Source of the DNA: Knufia peltigerae
Taxonomy: Eukaryota; Ascomycota; Eurotiomycetes; Chaetothyriales; Trichomeriaceae
Assembly: GCA_030247855.1 (NCBI GenBank)
Contig: JAPDRN010000025.1
Location: forward strand, 248,001 to 312,000
Length of the DNA stretch: 64,000 bases
Direction: 5' to 3'
In this document: piece by piece, positions 39,647 through 51,013 of the stretch
How the letters are laid out: the number at the start of each line of letters is the position of its first letter
How positions within the stretch are numbered: the stretch's first letter is position 1
The notes under the pieces: model-generated
What the model saw: only the letters and a program-made list of their open reading frames with translations
The model's database searches: none
Told to the model about the DNA's origin: nothing
Program-made: the position numbers and the translations under genes

Positions 39647-41920
39647 ATGCCACCTCATGCTAAGAAATATGGTCAGTCATGCTTGCTTTGTCGCAGGAGA
39701 AAGGTCCGTTGCGACGGTGGCAAGCCGAGTTGTGCCAAGTGCGTACGCGCCGGTGAGCAGTGCACCTATGGCATCCAGGACTCGGCTGTGACTCGATTGA
39801 GGAATGCTCTGAGTAGATCAGAACAGCGGTTGAGACAGCTGGAGCAAGATTTGGGGTGCTTGCTGTCGTTAGAGCCCATTCCATGTCGGGAAGGCCTTCG
39901 TCTCCTTCTGGCTCAAACATCGGTTCAAGAAGGAGACAGGGAAAGGGACAGCGCTCTTGAGCATGCTGTCGCACCAACCGATGCTCCAGGCTTAGACGAG
40001 CTGTCGTCGTCCGGGGAGCGGCACCCCCAAACCACTCTGAACGTCGATGACGAATTGGCAGATGAAGAAGAGGTGGAGGAGGTAGGTCGTACTCGGTCAT
40101 GCAATGATGTTCATACTGATCTTGCTCTAGAGATATAACTCGACTTCGAGGTTTCATGTCGAAGACCACGACTCTAACGCCGAATATGATATTCCTGCAA
40201 GTCACGATGATGCCGCACAGGTGGATTATCATCGGCGCTGGCTGGCATCGAATGCCCGCTTTAACAACCATTTCGAACAAATTGCTTACGACAACATCAA
40301 GGACGAAGAATTGATTGATGCAGAGACCGCAAGGATCCTGCTTAAGATTTACTGGACATGGCAAGCACCACTACATAATTGTGTTTATCGGCGAAGTGAG
40401 TTTAGCAGTCGTGTTTGTGAAACACAATAACTGACCATCCAGGCTTCTTCCGAGATATGGTACTGAAGGGTCCTTATTTTTCTCGCTTCTTACTCTATGT
40501 CATTTACGCCCACGCGTCTCGCCATATCCCTTCTACTGACTCGCGGCACCTGCTGTTGATGCAGGGCGAGCCACTTCTTGACAAAGCAAGGCTACTTCTT
40601 GTGGACGAGTTCAAGCAAGACAGACCAGCGATCCCAACTATTCAAGGTCTCCTCATCCTAGGTGGCCGCCAATGTGCGGTGGGCAAGAGCAGCGAGGGGT
40701 GGCTATATACGGGCATGGCGATGCGAATGATCAAAGACCTTGGCCTTCATCTGCCTCGCCGTCTGCGTATGTCCAACACCGAACCTGACGACTTTGAGAC
40801 CCAGAAACGGCTATACCTGTCCGCTTTTGTGTGGGACAAATCCATCAGCTTATGCCTAGGACGGGCTCCATCTCTACCCACTATGCTATATCCATCTCAT
40901 TGTTTGCTGGATCACTCTGACGATGAAGAAGTTTGGAAACCATTTTATCTGCATGAACAGGGAATGACATACAACCCCGTCCCGGGCTACAATACTACGA
41001 CCTTTTCTCATTTCGTCGAGTTGGCAACACTAGTTAACGAGGCTTTCAGAGACATTTTTGGTGCTCGGGCTCGGGATGTTGATCTCTCCCGACTGAGGCG
41101 TTTCGAAGAGAAGCTACGCAAATTTTACCGAGACCTGCCACGCGAACTTCAACTTGACGAAGACATGCTCAATTCAGCGTGTACACCACCTCATATCTGT
41201 TGCTTGAACATACTGTACCATACCATGCATATACTGATCTACCGACCATACTTTCTGAAGGAAAACACACAGTCAGACAAAGATCGCGCCATTTTTGAGC
41301 ACGCCTCGGCCGTGTGTAGTAGAGAAGCCATAGCAGTCAACACTATTTTCCAGGCGTACGGCCGATGGTTCGGCAACAAGAATCAGACGTACTTGCTTTC
41401 GTACTGTGTCTATACTGCGGCAACCGTTGAGGTTAAACAAGCGATTCATCCGGATCCGACAATCTCACAAATGGCTCTTGAGTGCCTCGCAACGACGCTA
41501 GCAATGCTCGAAGAGGAGGTGAAGCAAACTCCGGGGATCCGAAGAAGTATTGACATCATCAAGATGCGTCTTTCAAAACAGACGTTATCACCTCGGACGC
41601 CATTGACTGCCTCTGCTACTCGGGCCGGATCTCATTCAATCTCTTTTGGGCATATCGGTGTAAGTCCCGATCATTCCAATTTGCTTAGCTCTGCGCAAAT
41701 CCAGCAGCCCGTGTCTCATTGGACGCAACCACATGAGAATGCTTTCGCGCGTCAATCGAATCCGAATGCGCCTGGAGCGTGGGAGTCAGATATGTTGAGT
41801 GGTGTCGTGCCGCAGTGGCCCTTTGATGGGGAGGCTTTTGATCTATGGAACATCCAAACCCCGGACGTGGGCGGCGGATTTGTTCCAGAGAGCCTCAGTT
41901 GGTACACTGAACTAAGATAG
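39647..41920 (+). CDS. Zn2Cys6 fungal transcription factor
   Basis: Three exons (39647-40081, 40131-40395, 40443-41920) encode 725 residues. The binuclear zinc cluster is complete at about residues 12-40: CLLCRRRKVRC, then C-AK-C, then the sixth Cys, in the spacing C-x2-C-x6-C-x6-C-x2-C-x6-C. A short coiled coil (LRNALSRSEQRLRQLEQDL) follows, likely for dimer formation, then an acidic linker (DDELADEEEVEE). The fungal-specific regulator domain covers about 210-560. It contains ILLKIYWTWQAPLHNCVYRR, KGPYFSRFLLYVIYAHASR, EGWLYTGMAMRMIKDLGLHLPRR and KRLYLSAFVWDKSISLCLGRAPSLP. Its central position between the cyclase and transporter genes suggests a pathway-specific activator of the 35-49 kb cluster. 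Confidence 0.92.
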
Positions 41921-42715
41921 TTCTTCAGTTCCGTCACCATCATACAATGACTTGGGGGATTCGTCTCGGTCAAATGAGGGCCCTTCAGGTCTTGGGATTC
42001 TCGCATACCCAACAAGGTCCAAGGATACTGGCGATATGTATTACGCACACTAACTTCTGCATTACGCACGAGGCTATACATGCTTGAGCCCCCCCAATTG
42101 CCATTCGCTATAGGCGATTGATTTGCAAAAGGCACACGACTGAGCAACTATGAATTTGGTCGTTATTACTATCCTTATTGGCGACTCGGTGCTCGTCATT
42201 CTCAAGATTCTTGAGAATGTCTCTGGGCTCATTTGGATTCTGTCGGTCATCATTTTAACTCATGGTGATACTAAGAAATGACACGACAGGTTCGAGGGGT
42301 ACTTCAGTGATATATACATACCTGGTAGGGAGCCTTGTGCGTGATACCTATCACCAGGATACTGCATGAATTTCCCCCAAACCTCCTGACTATCCTTTTA
42401 GCGCAATTTCAATTCACCAGCCTGGGTCGTCAAATTTCGGCTTCGGGGTATACTTTACAGTACTACACCCTCGCTATCATGCCGAAGACCCACCCTTAGC
42501 CTGGGGTAGTATTTCCCGGGGATTCGATACCGAGGCGGGGAGAATTCATTTCAACCAACTGACAACAGGTGATGGATCAGAACTACGACGTGTGGGTTTA
42601 AATCGCGAAGGGTGAACTATATATAAGATGGTGCATAACTTCTCGGCTCACCACAGAAGCTCGACAAGCACACAACATCAAGTGTCGCTCATCAGTTTGC
42701 CCACCGCCGCCCGCA
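41921..42715. promoter_or_regulatory. promoter region of the allantoate-permease-type transporter
   Basis: This contains a strong TATA box (annotated) and an everted CCG-AGG-CGG at 42530-42538, a possible Zn2Cys6 binding site. No gene was seen. Confidence 0.5.
42618..42627 (+). promoter_or_regulatory. TATA box of the MFS gene at 42716
   Basis: TATATATAAG lies 89-98 nt upstream of the ATG, a normal distance for a fungal regulated promoter. Confidence 0.6.
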
Positions 42716-44350
42716 ATGGAGGACACAACAACAAAAATCGAACCGACCAATGTCGAGGTCGCTCCCCCTAGACTGGAGTACACTGAAGAGGAAGCAAAGG
42801 CGGTCATACGCAAATTGGACTGGCACATCCTACCGCTTTGTTTCATTCTTTATACCTTTTCAGTTCTCGATCGAGGAAACCTTGGAAATGCGAAACTGGC
42901 CGGCTTGTACAAAGACCTTGACCTTACGAGTGACGAGTATGATTGGCTTGGAACCATGTGAGTATATATGTAATCAACCAACCTACCTGACTCAGCCTCT
43001 CTCCAGCCGACTATTACAGACGTGACTGACAGCCCGACTCTCGTCCACAGGTTTTATATCGCGTATATCGTCTTCCAGTTCTCCAGTGTCGGCTGGAAAC
43101 TATTCAAGCCTCATCAATGGGTCTCCTTCGTGGTGTTGGCATGGGGCACCATCAGTACCTTGCAGGCCGTCTGTACCAGCTGGAGTGGCCTGATGGCGTG
43201 TCGATTTTTCCTAGGTCTCACCGAGACCATGTTCGGACCAGGGATTCCATTGTACTTCAGCTTCTTCTGGCCTCGTCGCCTCATGGGTCTCCGGTTTGGT
43301 ATTTTCTTGTCCGGGGCGGCACTGGCCAACGCGTACAGCGGAGCGCTTGCGTATGCCATATCCCATATTCATTCGTTCGTGGCGCCGTGGAAGATTCTAT
43401 TCATCATCGAGGGCGCCCCGACGGCGCTGCTGGCCGTCGTTTGTTGGTTCTTCCTACCTGATTCCCCCCGGGAAGCGAGGTTCTTGACTCCGCGAGAACG
43501 GGAGATTGCCGTTCATCTGGCCAACGACTCACAGGCCCAGCCTCAAGAACCGGGAAAGAGAGGGATACATTGGCAGAGTCTGATGGCGGCCTTTGCAGAC
43601 TATCGAAGTCAGTAAATTTTTTTCCTTTCTTTTTGTTACTCCCCAATCCATGCCGCAAACTTCCTGACCAGAAACACTGACACTCCAAAAGACTGGATGT
43701 TTGCATTGTCTAACTTTAGCACAAACGTCTCTTTCGCGTCGCTACCATTATTCTTGCCCACCATCATCTCCGACTTTGGCAGCTTTGACCAATTGACGTC
43801 CAACGGCTTGTCGGCACCGCCTTACCTGCTCTCCTTCTTTCTGATCGTGGGCGTCGCCTTCTTCTCGGACAGACTAAAGATCCGCGGACCCTTCGCCGCG
43901 CTTTTCACAACCATCGCCGCCATTGGATACCTGGTCCTCGCGCTGACCACTTCTATCGCGGCCCGATACGTCAGTTGTTTCCTGATCGTCACTAGTTTTG
44001 TCACGGTCTCGACCGTGCTCGTGTGGAATGCCAACACCAATGAAAACGAGTCCAAGCGAGCTGGAGGAGTCTGGATCATTCAGTGCGTAGGGCAATGCGG
44101 CACAATCTTGGGTACCCACTCATTTCCTGGCCCGGAAAAGCCATACTACCGCCGCGGCATGTGGACTGGTTTTGCCTTCTCGTTGTTTTCGGCAGCCCTG
44201 TGTACATCGTTGAGCATTCTGCTTCACAGAGAGAACAAGCGACGGGATCGTCTCTATGGCAAGGTGGAGCATGTCGACGGCGAAGGTGAAGGCGAGGATC
44301 TTGCCGCGTCGAGTCTTCCACCAGAGGCACGGTTTAGATATATCATTTAG
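42716..44350 (+). CDS. MFS transporter, anion:cation symporter/allantoate permease (Dal5-like) family
   Basis: Three exons (42716-42957, 43051-43607, 43692-44350) encode 485 residues. The cytosolic N-terminus leads to VIRKLDWHILPLCFILYTFSVLDRGNLGNAKLAGL, the usual first segment of the ACS/Dal5 family. Next come GTMFYIAYIVFQ, ACRFFLGLTETMFGPGIPLYFSFFW, and a C-terminal half with KRAGGVWIIQCVGQCGTILGTHSFP and PYYRRGMWTGF. About 12 membrane spans are expected. Members import organic anions such as allantoate, nicotinate, pantothenate or aromatic acids. The donor of the second intron is GTCAGT, less common than GTAAGT. It lies next to the Zn2Cys6 regulator, in line with uptake of a cluster substrate. 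Confidence 0.9.
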
Positions 44351-45591
44351 ACATTGTGTCTTATCGAACATTCGCATCCATCCGACTTTCCAGATGGAGG
44401 TCTGATGCTGGAGGCTATGCTTAGATCAGGCCGAATGAAAGATGTTGTTTTTCACAGCATAAATCTGACCATAAATATGACCAGGGTGACACGTCGCATG
44501 GTTCGTTTCGGAATGAAATTGCCTGGTCAAACCGAAAACATCATTCTGAATGCCGCCGGATCAGATACATGGCCAACCACAGGCTACTAGGTTGGAACAA
44601 ATGATTGAGTCATGCATGATCTACCGAAAAACGATGAGTATTGGCCTGCTGTACAGTATGTAAAGGAGAAAGAGAGAGCGAACATCAGGCTGAGGATGGA
44701 GGCTGCGAGGCTGAGGACGAGGCTGAACAGAATGCTAGATAAGATAACGAATCAGGTCACCTGATTTCTTAGGTAAAAGCAGCGCGAGGCCACTCTTCTC
44801 TCTTCTAAAACAGCGTGCTGAGTGGAATTATTTGATACTTAAGAAGAGAATCGCATATATTATTGAGAGGCATGTGAGTGGTTAAAAGTGTCAGGGAGAT
44901 GAGGCTCTTATTTTTTCATTCTTCCCGTAGTATTACAGTAACACCTTCGCCTACAATAATACAGTACAGTGACCCAGGTATCCAAGGCACTGGATGTGTC
45001 GGCTCGCGCTGTGCCGTATTTCAAGGTTAAGTAATGGAATTTCCTACTGCCCAGTGCATGATGGATCTCATTAGGTAAAGAATGGCCATTTTTTTTCCCT
45101 TCCAACTCCATCCATTCTCCGTAACCAACAGCAAGTGCCACTTCCCACGTCTTTGTCGTCACTTCGATCAAATGAAGAAAATTCTCCAAATCACCTTGTA
45201 TTTTCCGAGGGAGGATCCGAGCACCTGATTGACCATCTACTACTGTGCGCGTAACAAAAAATCCCTTCAAAGGAAAAATCCGTCCGAACAAATCCGACCA
45301 TCTCCAGGCACAAATTGGTCATCTCTCAGTGGCCACACAACTATGATTTATTAAGTGGTGACCGCCCGGACCGCCCCCTACCGTGTCCATTCACCATTGC
45401 ACTCTTATGGGGTGCCAAAAAAAAGAAGCAGTCTACCACGAGAACAAGCAAATTTAAGAAAAGAAAGACTTGAGTCTGATCAGACAGAGATGCAAACAAT
45501 CCTTTTGCTATCATGAGTTCTGATTAACTTATTCCTTACATTCCTTGGTCTCTCTCCTCGTAAGTGACCGAGGACGACAAAACAGCTGTCA
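44351..45591. promoter_or_regulatory. promoter region of the DHA1 transporter, no gene seen
   Basis: A dense CCGCCCGGACCGCCCCC element lies at 45362-45378, offering several CGG/CCG half-sites about 215-230 nt upstream of the next ATG. A 127-codon minus-strand frame at 44908-45291 has no recognisable motif. Confidence 0.5.
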
Positions 45592-47106
45592 ATGGCAGCT
45601 CCTCCCCCTCCCCCTCTCAATGACCACCACCTCAGACGTCCGGATGACGACATCAAAGAACCAGAACTCATCGACTGGTACGGCGACAATGACCCAGAAA
45701 ACCCATATCGATGGTCGTTGACCAGAAAATGGATCATCACCGTCGTTGGTTGCATGGCCACCTTCACCACCATCCTCAACGGGACCATGATCACCGTGGC
45801 TCACGCCGCCATCAACGAAGAATTCAACGTCAGCGACGAGAATTTTCCAAATTCATACTGGCCCATCACCAGCTGGGCGCTGGGTGGTGCGTTATCCGGA
45901 CTGGTCGTTCTTCCACTCATGGAGGACTTTGGCGTGCGGCCGGCGTTCCTCATCACCTACATCGTCTTCATCTGCTTCATCATCCCCCAAGCTGTGGCAC
46001 AAAACTTTGCCACCTTGATCGTCTCACGATTCTTCTCCGGTGGCTGCGTGGCCGTCTTGGGCAACACGGCATGCGCGTTGATCGGCAACATCTGGGAGGG
46101 CGACCGGGCCCGGACCATCCCTCTAAGCATGTTCGTCACTCTTTACCTGGCAGGAAGCAGCATGGGACCGGTCATTTCGGCAGTCATCTTCCAAACCCTC
46201 GGGTGGCGTTGGATATCGTACATGCAGCTGATCTGGTACTCGGCTTTGTTCCCCATGTACTTCTTCTTCTTCAAGGAAAGTCGGGGCAACATCATTCTGC
46301 AGAAGAGGGTGCAAAAGCTACGCAAAGCCGGCAAATTGGTCCGAGGCCCTCATGACGACGTGAGCAATGATTCGATATTTAGGAAGCTGGCCCGGAGCAC
46401 GAAACGACCACTGTGGATGCTCTTCACCGAACCCGTCTTGTTTGTTTTTACTTTGTGGTCAGCGTTCATGGTCGGCACGGTGTATCTCTTTACGCAATCC
46501 GTTGAGCAGGTCTTTGGAGGCTTGTACGATTGGACCCCGTCTCAGGCCGGCTACGTGCAGGCCGCGATTGTGGTTGGCGAATGCATCGGCTGGACTGGGG
46601 CTTTGATCTCGGCAAAACTGTACTTTGCTTCTGTTTCACGAAACACCGAAGTCCCCGGCACACCTATACCCGAGGCGAGACTGTACGTCAGTGTTTTTGG
46701 AAGTTTCGTCGGGGTCGTCGGTGGGATGATGGTGTATGCCTGGACCAGTTACTCATTCCTGCCCTGGATCGCTCCGGCCGTCGGGCTGGCTATGGTCGGG
46801 TACGGGATAGACGTCGTTGTTATAGCGATCGCAGACTACGTCGTGGATGCCTATGCCAGATATGCCGCGAGCGCCGTGGCCGCCATCGTATTTGGTGAGA
46901 ACCTCTTCTCCGCCTTTCTGCCACTGGCAGCTCAGTCCATGTACGCCAACCTGGGATTTCGATGGGCCAGCAGCCTGTTGGGCTTCCTTGCCTTGGCACT
47001 ATCGTTTGCACCGGTGTGTGTCTTGATATGGGGCAGAAAGCTTCGAGAAAGAAGTCCATTCATGAAGGAAGCGATTGTCGAGAAAAGGCTCCACGCCCCC
47101 CTTTGA
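45592..47106 (+). CDS. MFS transporter, DHA1 drug:H+ antiporter type
   Basis: A 504-residue intronless frame. The N-terminus (residues 1-45) is Pro-rich then acidic and ends DNDPENPYRWSLTRKW, the usual lead-in of fungal DHA1 carriers. Twelve membrane spans are likely. The family motifs are visible: YWPITSWALGGALSGLVVLPLMEDFGVRP (motif A-like loop), SRFFSGGCVAVLGNTACALIGNIWEGDRART and YLAGSSMGPVISAVIFQTLGWRWISYMQLIWY (motif C). The middle loop has KLARSTKRPLWMLFTEPVLFVF. A late segment, DYVVDAYARYAASAVAAIVFGENLFSAFLPLAAQSMY, is typical of the polyamine/drug subgroup. It could export a toxic intermediate or product of the neighbouring cluster. Confidence 0.9.
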   Translation: MAAPPPPPLNDHHLRRPDDDIKEPELIDWYGDNDPENPYRWSLTRKWIITVVGCMATFTTILNGTMITVAHAAINEEFNVSDENFPNSYWPITSWALGGALSGLVVLPLMEDFGVRPAFLITYIVFICFIIPQAVAQNFATLIVSRFFSGGCVAVLGNTACALIGNIWEGDRARTIPLSMFVTLYLAGSSMGPVISAVIFQTLGWRWISYMQLIWYSALFPMYFFFFKESRGNIILQKRVQKLRKAGKLVRGPHDDVSNDSIFRKLARSTKRPLWMLFTEPVLFVFTLWSAFMVGTVYLFTQSVEQVFGGLYDWTPSQAGYVQAAIVVGECIGWTGALISAKLYFASVSRNTEVPGTPIPEARLYVSVFGSFVGVVGGMMVYAWTSYSFLPWIAPAVGLAMVGYGIDVVVIAIADYVVDAYARYAASAVAAIVFGENLFSAFLPLAAQSMYANLGFRWASSLLGFLALALSFAPVCVLIWGRKLRERSPFMKEAIVEKRLHAPL

Positions 47107-47660
47107 CATTGATGATGAAAATGAACAACGATACAGATGATCCATATAGACTTAATAATACAAACTTATGAATCTAGAAGTGAATACCCAGGTGACTCTC
47201 TTGAAACGTACCCACTGGCTGCAACTCATTCGAACTCGATGGCGACCCCAAAAAAACACAATGGTGGTAGGCTGAAATTGATTGTCAACTCGTCGGCAGA
47301 ATCTCGCCGAGTCAGGCTACCTACAGTGCGATGCCTCAAAAGACTTGAGGTATGTATCTATCAGTTAATGTCGACGTCTCATCTCCATCTCATCTCGAAT
47401 CAATCTCTTCACTAATTTTCTGAAAGACGCGTAACGCATTTGCTCCTTTGACTATTTTTATCGAGGGACGGATGTTTTCTCGGCGCCGAATGCAGCATGT
47501 CCGGGCAGCACGTGACCCGACAAACGACGACGAGGCCTCCGTCTTCGGGACTCTCTAGAGAGCCGGGTACGGACACCCACGGGGAGAGATACATTTGGGG
47601 GGTACAAAAAGGTCAGGGCAGCATCTTCCCATACCTACCGACCACGGGAACGAAACAACA
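47107..47660. promoter_or_regulatory. promoter region of the FAD monooxygenase gene
   Basis: A palindrome CGGCGCCG lies at 47481-47488, about 175 nt upstream of the ATG and close to other CGG-containing elements. The frame of the monooxygenase is open back to 47595 without an ATG. No gene was seen. Confidence 0.45.
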
Positions 47661-48881
47661 ATGTCCCCACAAAGCAAAAACAACATGACGGCCGCCCCCA
47701 TCCTCATCATCGGAGCAGGCCTCGGGGGTCTCAGCCTCGCCCAGAGCCTCAAGAGGGACGGGATACCGTTCAAGATCTTCGAGAGGGACGACACGGCGAG
47801 CTACCGCGCACAGGGGTACAGGATCCGCATTTTCCAACACGTGCTGAAGAGGTTGTTGCCTCGAGACGTGTTTGAGACCCTGGAGAGGGCGTGCCCCGAC
47901 GTCGTCCCCGGTGGCCGGAGGATCGACGCGGTCACGGGCGAGAGGGACGAGGGTCTGAGGAGAGGGGTCCCCGACCAGAAGCAGGAACACTCGTGGAACG
48001 CCGACCGCACCGTCATGAGGAACGTCTTGTTGACGGGGTTGGAGGACCACATCGAATTCGACAAGAGGTTCGAAAGGTACGAACTCGCCGCCGCGGAGAA
48101 AGAAGAAGGGGGCGTCAGGGCATACTTCACCGACGGCACTTTTGCCTCTGGGAAGTTGTTGATAGGTGCCGACGGAGTTCGATCGAACGTCCGCAAGCAA
48201 TTGGTACCCGACCAGGTCACACTCGACACCGAGGTTCGAGCGATCTTCGGCAAGACACCTCTAGGGGATGGACCGATCGTACCTGGTGATATCGACAAGG
48301 GAATCACCGTCATCGGCGACGGGGGCGTAAAATTGTTCTGTGACGGGATGCGTTTTGACCGTGACCGGACCCTGAAAGTGGAATTGCCAGAAGATTACAT
48401 CTACTGGGTCCTTTTGTTTCCCCGGCACAAGATTGACGGTCTCGACGACCGAGATTTGTTGTCCCTCGACGGTGAAAAGTCGACGGAGCTCGCGAGGGAC
48501 CTCACAAGTCACTGGCGAAGGAGCAACCGTGCGATCGTCGACCACGCGGATTCGTCGGCGTCCGCCGCGTTGGCCCTCGAGATGGCGGCGCCGGGACATC
48601 TGGGATGGCCGACGCACAGCTCCAGCGTCACCCTACTCGGTGATGCGGCTCATCCGATGACCCCCGTGGGTGCTCTCGGTGCCAACTCGGCTTTCGAAGA
48701 TGCTGCGTGCCTCGCGGATGTCTTGCGCGGACCAGAAGTGAATGAAGAAACGTTGAGGGCTTATGAAAAGGACGTCACGGCGAGGGCCAACATCGCACTG
48801 GAACAAGTGTCGGGTCCAGGGCGTGGACTTTTGGGCATGAAACCAATCGAGGAATTGAAACCTTCGACCATATGGAAGTGA
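47661..48881 (+). CDS. FAD-dependent aromatic monooxygenase (salicylate hydroxylase-like)
   Basis: A 406-residue intronless product starting at the first ATG (47661). The FAD dinucleotide-binding motif is ILIIGAGLGGLSLAQSLKRDG (residues about 15-35). The internal GADGVRSNVR block is the DG motif contacting NAD(P)H and FAD. LLGDAAHPMTPVGALGANSAFEDAACL is the GD motif binding the FAD ribityl chain. All three are intact, so this looks like an active class A flavoprotein hydroxylase. Such enzymes hydroxylate aromatic or N-heterocyclic substrates using NAD(P)H and oxygen. No signal peptide is present, so it is probably cytosolic. It is the last gene of the same-strand series that starts with the regulator at 39647, and would supply the oxidative step of a catabolic route. 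Confidence 0.9.
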   Translation: MSPQSKNNMTAAPILIIGAGLGGLSLAQSLKRDGIPFKIFERDDTASYRAQGYRIRIFQHVLKRLLPRDVFETLERACPDVVPGGRRIDAVTGERDEGLRRGVPDQKQEHSWNADRTVMRNVLLTGLEDHIEFDKRFERYELAAAEKEEGGVRAYFTDGTFASGKLLIGADGVRSNVRKQLVPDQVTLDTEVRAIFGKTPLGDGPIVPGDIDKGITVIGDGGVKLFCDGMRFDRDRTLKVELPEDYIYWVLLFPRHKIDGLDDRDLLSLDGEKSTELARDLTSHWRRSNRAIVDHADSSASAALALEMAAPGHLGWPTHSSSVTLLGDAAHPMTPVGALGANSAFEDAACLADVLRGPEVNEETLRAYEKDVTARANIALEQVSGPGRGLLGMKPIEELKPSTIWK

Positions 48882-49416
48882 TGAAGTTGTTTCCAACCAA
48901 TACAGTCAGTGTAAGATAAGATGATTGTGTACATACGACTAGGAGAAGCGGCATCCCCTGTCAATTATTCTTTTCATAAAGTACGAGTACATCAAAAGTG
49001 AGCCCTATTCCTCCCTATGTAAATGTATCATGTCATCATGATCATGGGTGTGGGAACTACAACTATTATACTCCAGATCTCTTTTGACTCTCCACAGATG
49101 TCATCGCCGAGAAAAGATCTTCATTTCTCTCCATCCTTGTCTACTTCCGTACTCGAAAAGATCATCAGGGAAAAAGTCTTGGATCTTCATAGCTTCACTG
49201 CAGGGTTACATGACTTCGTATTTGGGTAATTGTAACCCTGCAAAGGACTCCGATTTGCCGACACTTGAAGCCACTTGAAGCCAATGACCAAATCGGAATT
49301 GTCAAAGTGTATATAAACGAATGTAGGTACAATGTCACTTGGTACCTACCTATCGACTGTTCTACCTCCACCAGCCAAGTTAATAAACGGTGATATTTGA
49401 GAAAAACCGTTTCAAG
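48882..49416. promoter_or_regulatory. promoter region of the GH130-like gene
   Basis: This holds a TATA box (annotated) and a short tandem duplication, ACTTGAAGCC repeated at about 49262-49281. No gene was seen. Confidence 0.5.
49310..49317 (+). promoter_or_regulatory. TATA box of the GH130-like gene
   Basis: TATATAAA lies 100-107 nt upstream of the ATG at 49417. Confidence 0.55.
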
Positions 49417-50636
49417 ATGAAGACGTCGTCCCTCATTCTTATCCTCCTCCATCTCACTTTTTCCCTCTCACAATCTTCTTCTTCGCCATCAGCAGATCAA
49501 CTCCCGTTCAACATTTCAGAGTCGACCGTCGAGAATGATCCAAACTACACCGCGCCCGTTTTCCCTCTATTGCCATTCACCAAGTACGCGAACAACCCGA
49601 TCCTCACCCCCAACCCACAGGCCAACTTTGAGAGTGCGTACCTCTACAACCCGACGGCGATCGTCCTCAACTCCACCATTTTCTTGTTGTACCGGGCCCA
49701 AAACAGTTCCAAAACCTCGTCCATCGGTCTGGCCTGGTCCACCGACGGTACCAACTTTACCCGTCTAGGCAAGCCCATCATCCAGGCCACCGAACCCTAC
49801 GAAACCATCGGCGGGACCGAAGATCCACGCATCGTTCGGGTCAATGGGACTTTCTACGTGACCTACACGGCCTTTGACAACGTCACGGCTCGGCTGTGTC
49901 TTGCCTCTTCGACCGATTTGCTCGACTGGACCAAACACGGTCCTTTGTTTCCTGATTTTACCGACGTGGCTTACAGCGACATTGACGTTGCCGTGCCACG
50001 CCTCAATCACAGCAAATCAGGCGCCATCGTCAAAGAACCCACCGCCAGCGACGGTCTGTACCACATGTACTTTGGCGATAGCTTCTTCTACCATGCCACG
50101 AGCCCCGACATGTTGAATTGGACGGCCATGCCCGCGGAGGAATACTTTGCCGGTCCCGTCAATCCCTGGGAAAACCGTCTGATCGAACCCGGTCCCGCAC
50201 CCATCAAGACCCGGGACGGGAAATGGTTGCTGGTCTACAACGGAATGACCACCGGGCGGGTCGGGTACCCCCGGAACCAGTACAGCGTGGGTCAAATGCT
50301 CATCGACCCTTCGGGGAGTTTCAGACCCAAGTTGAACGTGACCGATCAGCAGGCCTATCAGCCTGCGTTGAGAGACGGGCCCGTGGCGAGACTCGAGAGA
50401 CCCATTCTGGTGCCAGAGGCAGGGAACGAGCAACAGGGTCAAGTCGATCAGGTGGTTTTCGCAGAAGGGCTCGTACAGTTCAAAGGGAAATGGTACCTTT
50501 ATTTCGGTAAGTACTCACAGACACGCACAGACAGGGCAAGAAACAAAACACAAAGTAATTCGTACTGACATTAACAAAAAAAACAGGTCAAGGTGATAGT
50601 GATCTTGGAGTGGCGATTGCCGATGTACAACCATAA
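49417..50636 (+). CDS. secreted glycosidase/phosphorylase, GH130-like (beta-mannoside active)
   Basis: Two exons (49417-50506 and 50587-50636) encode 379 residues. The start MKTSSLILILLHLTFSLS is a signal peptide, and many NxS/T sites suggest glycosylation. A five-bladed beta-propeller is indicated by repeated blades such as KYANNPILTPNP, YNPTAIVLNSTIFLLYRAQ, SSIGLAWSTDGTNF and YETIGGTEDPRIVRVNGTFYVTYTAF. The TEDPR motif is the conserved block of GH130 that holds a substrate-binding Asp. The last exon adds GQGDSDLGVAIADV, which resembles the closing blade YYGxADxxxGVA of the family. GH130 members act on beta-1,2- or beta-1,4-mannosides by phosphorolysis or hydrolysis. An extracellular fungal member is more likely a hydrolase, which is inference. 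Confidence 0.82.
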
Positions 50637-51013
50637 GACGGTGTTTTGCTATGCAATCATTGCCATGCAGTGGCTTTTTCAAGACCGAAAATTTCGAAAT
50701 CCACATCAAGATATCCCCCAAAAATTACACCATAAACATATATATATAATTATCAAGGTGTTGAAACAATGAAGACTGGAAAGAGATCTGACTTGATGTG
50801 GTTGAAAAGAGACATATTCAATGACTCTGACCTCGTGACTTCTTGACTCTCGCCGTACCGGGCACAAAGAGAGAGAGAGAGAGAGAGAGAGAGGCACGTT
50901 GATTGTAAGTTATCCCCAAACACAAACCAAGGTCAATCGCTGTACATCTGGCAGAACTCTTGGACCGCCGAAAATGGTGGTCATCGAGGGCCGGGTCATC
51001 ACCACCACAGCCT
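50637..51013. other. intergenic between convergent genes, with (GA)n repeat
   Basis: No gene was seen. The (AG)n tract is annotated separately. Confidence 0.6.
50868..50894. repeat. (AG)n microsatellite
   Basis: About 26 bases of perfect AG dinucleotide repeat between two convergent genes. It should be length-polymorphic between strains. Confidence 0.85.

Noticed and set aside
44908..45291. 127-codon minus-strand frame
   Set aside because: It has no motif, no spliced partners and no family resemblance, and it lies in the promoter of a transporter gene.
35385..48881. classical secondary-metabolite cluster
   Set aside because: No polyketide synthase, peptide synthetase, terpene synthase or prenyltransferase is encoded here, so a catabolic reading is preferred.
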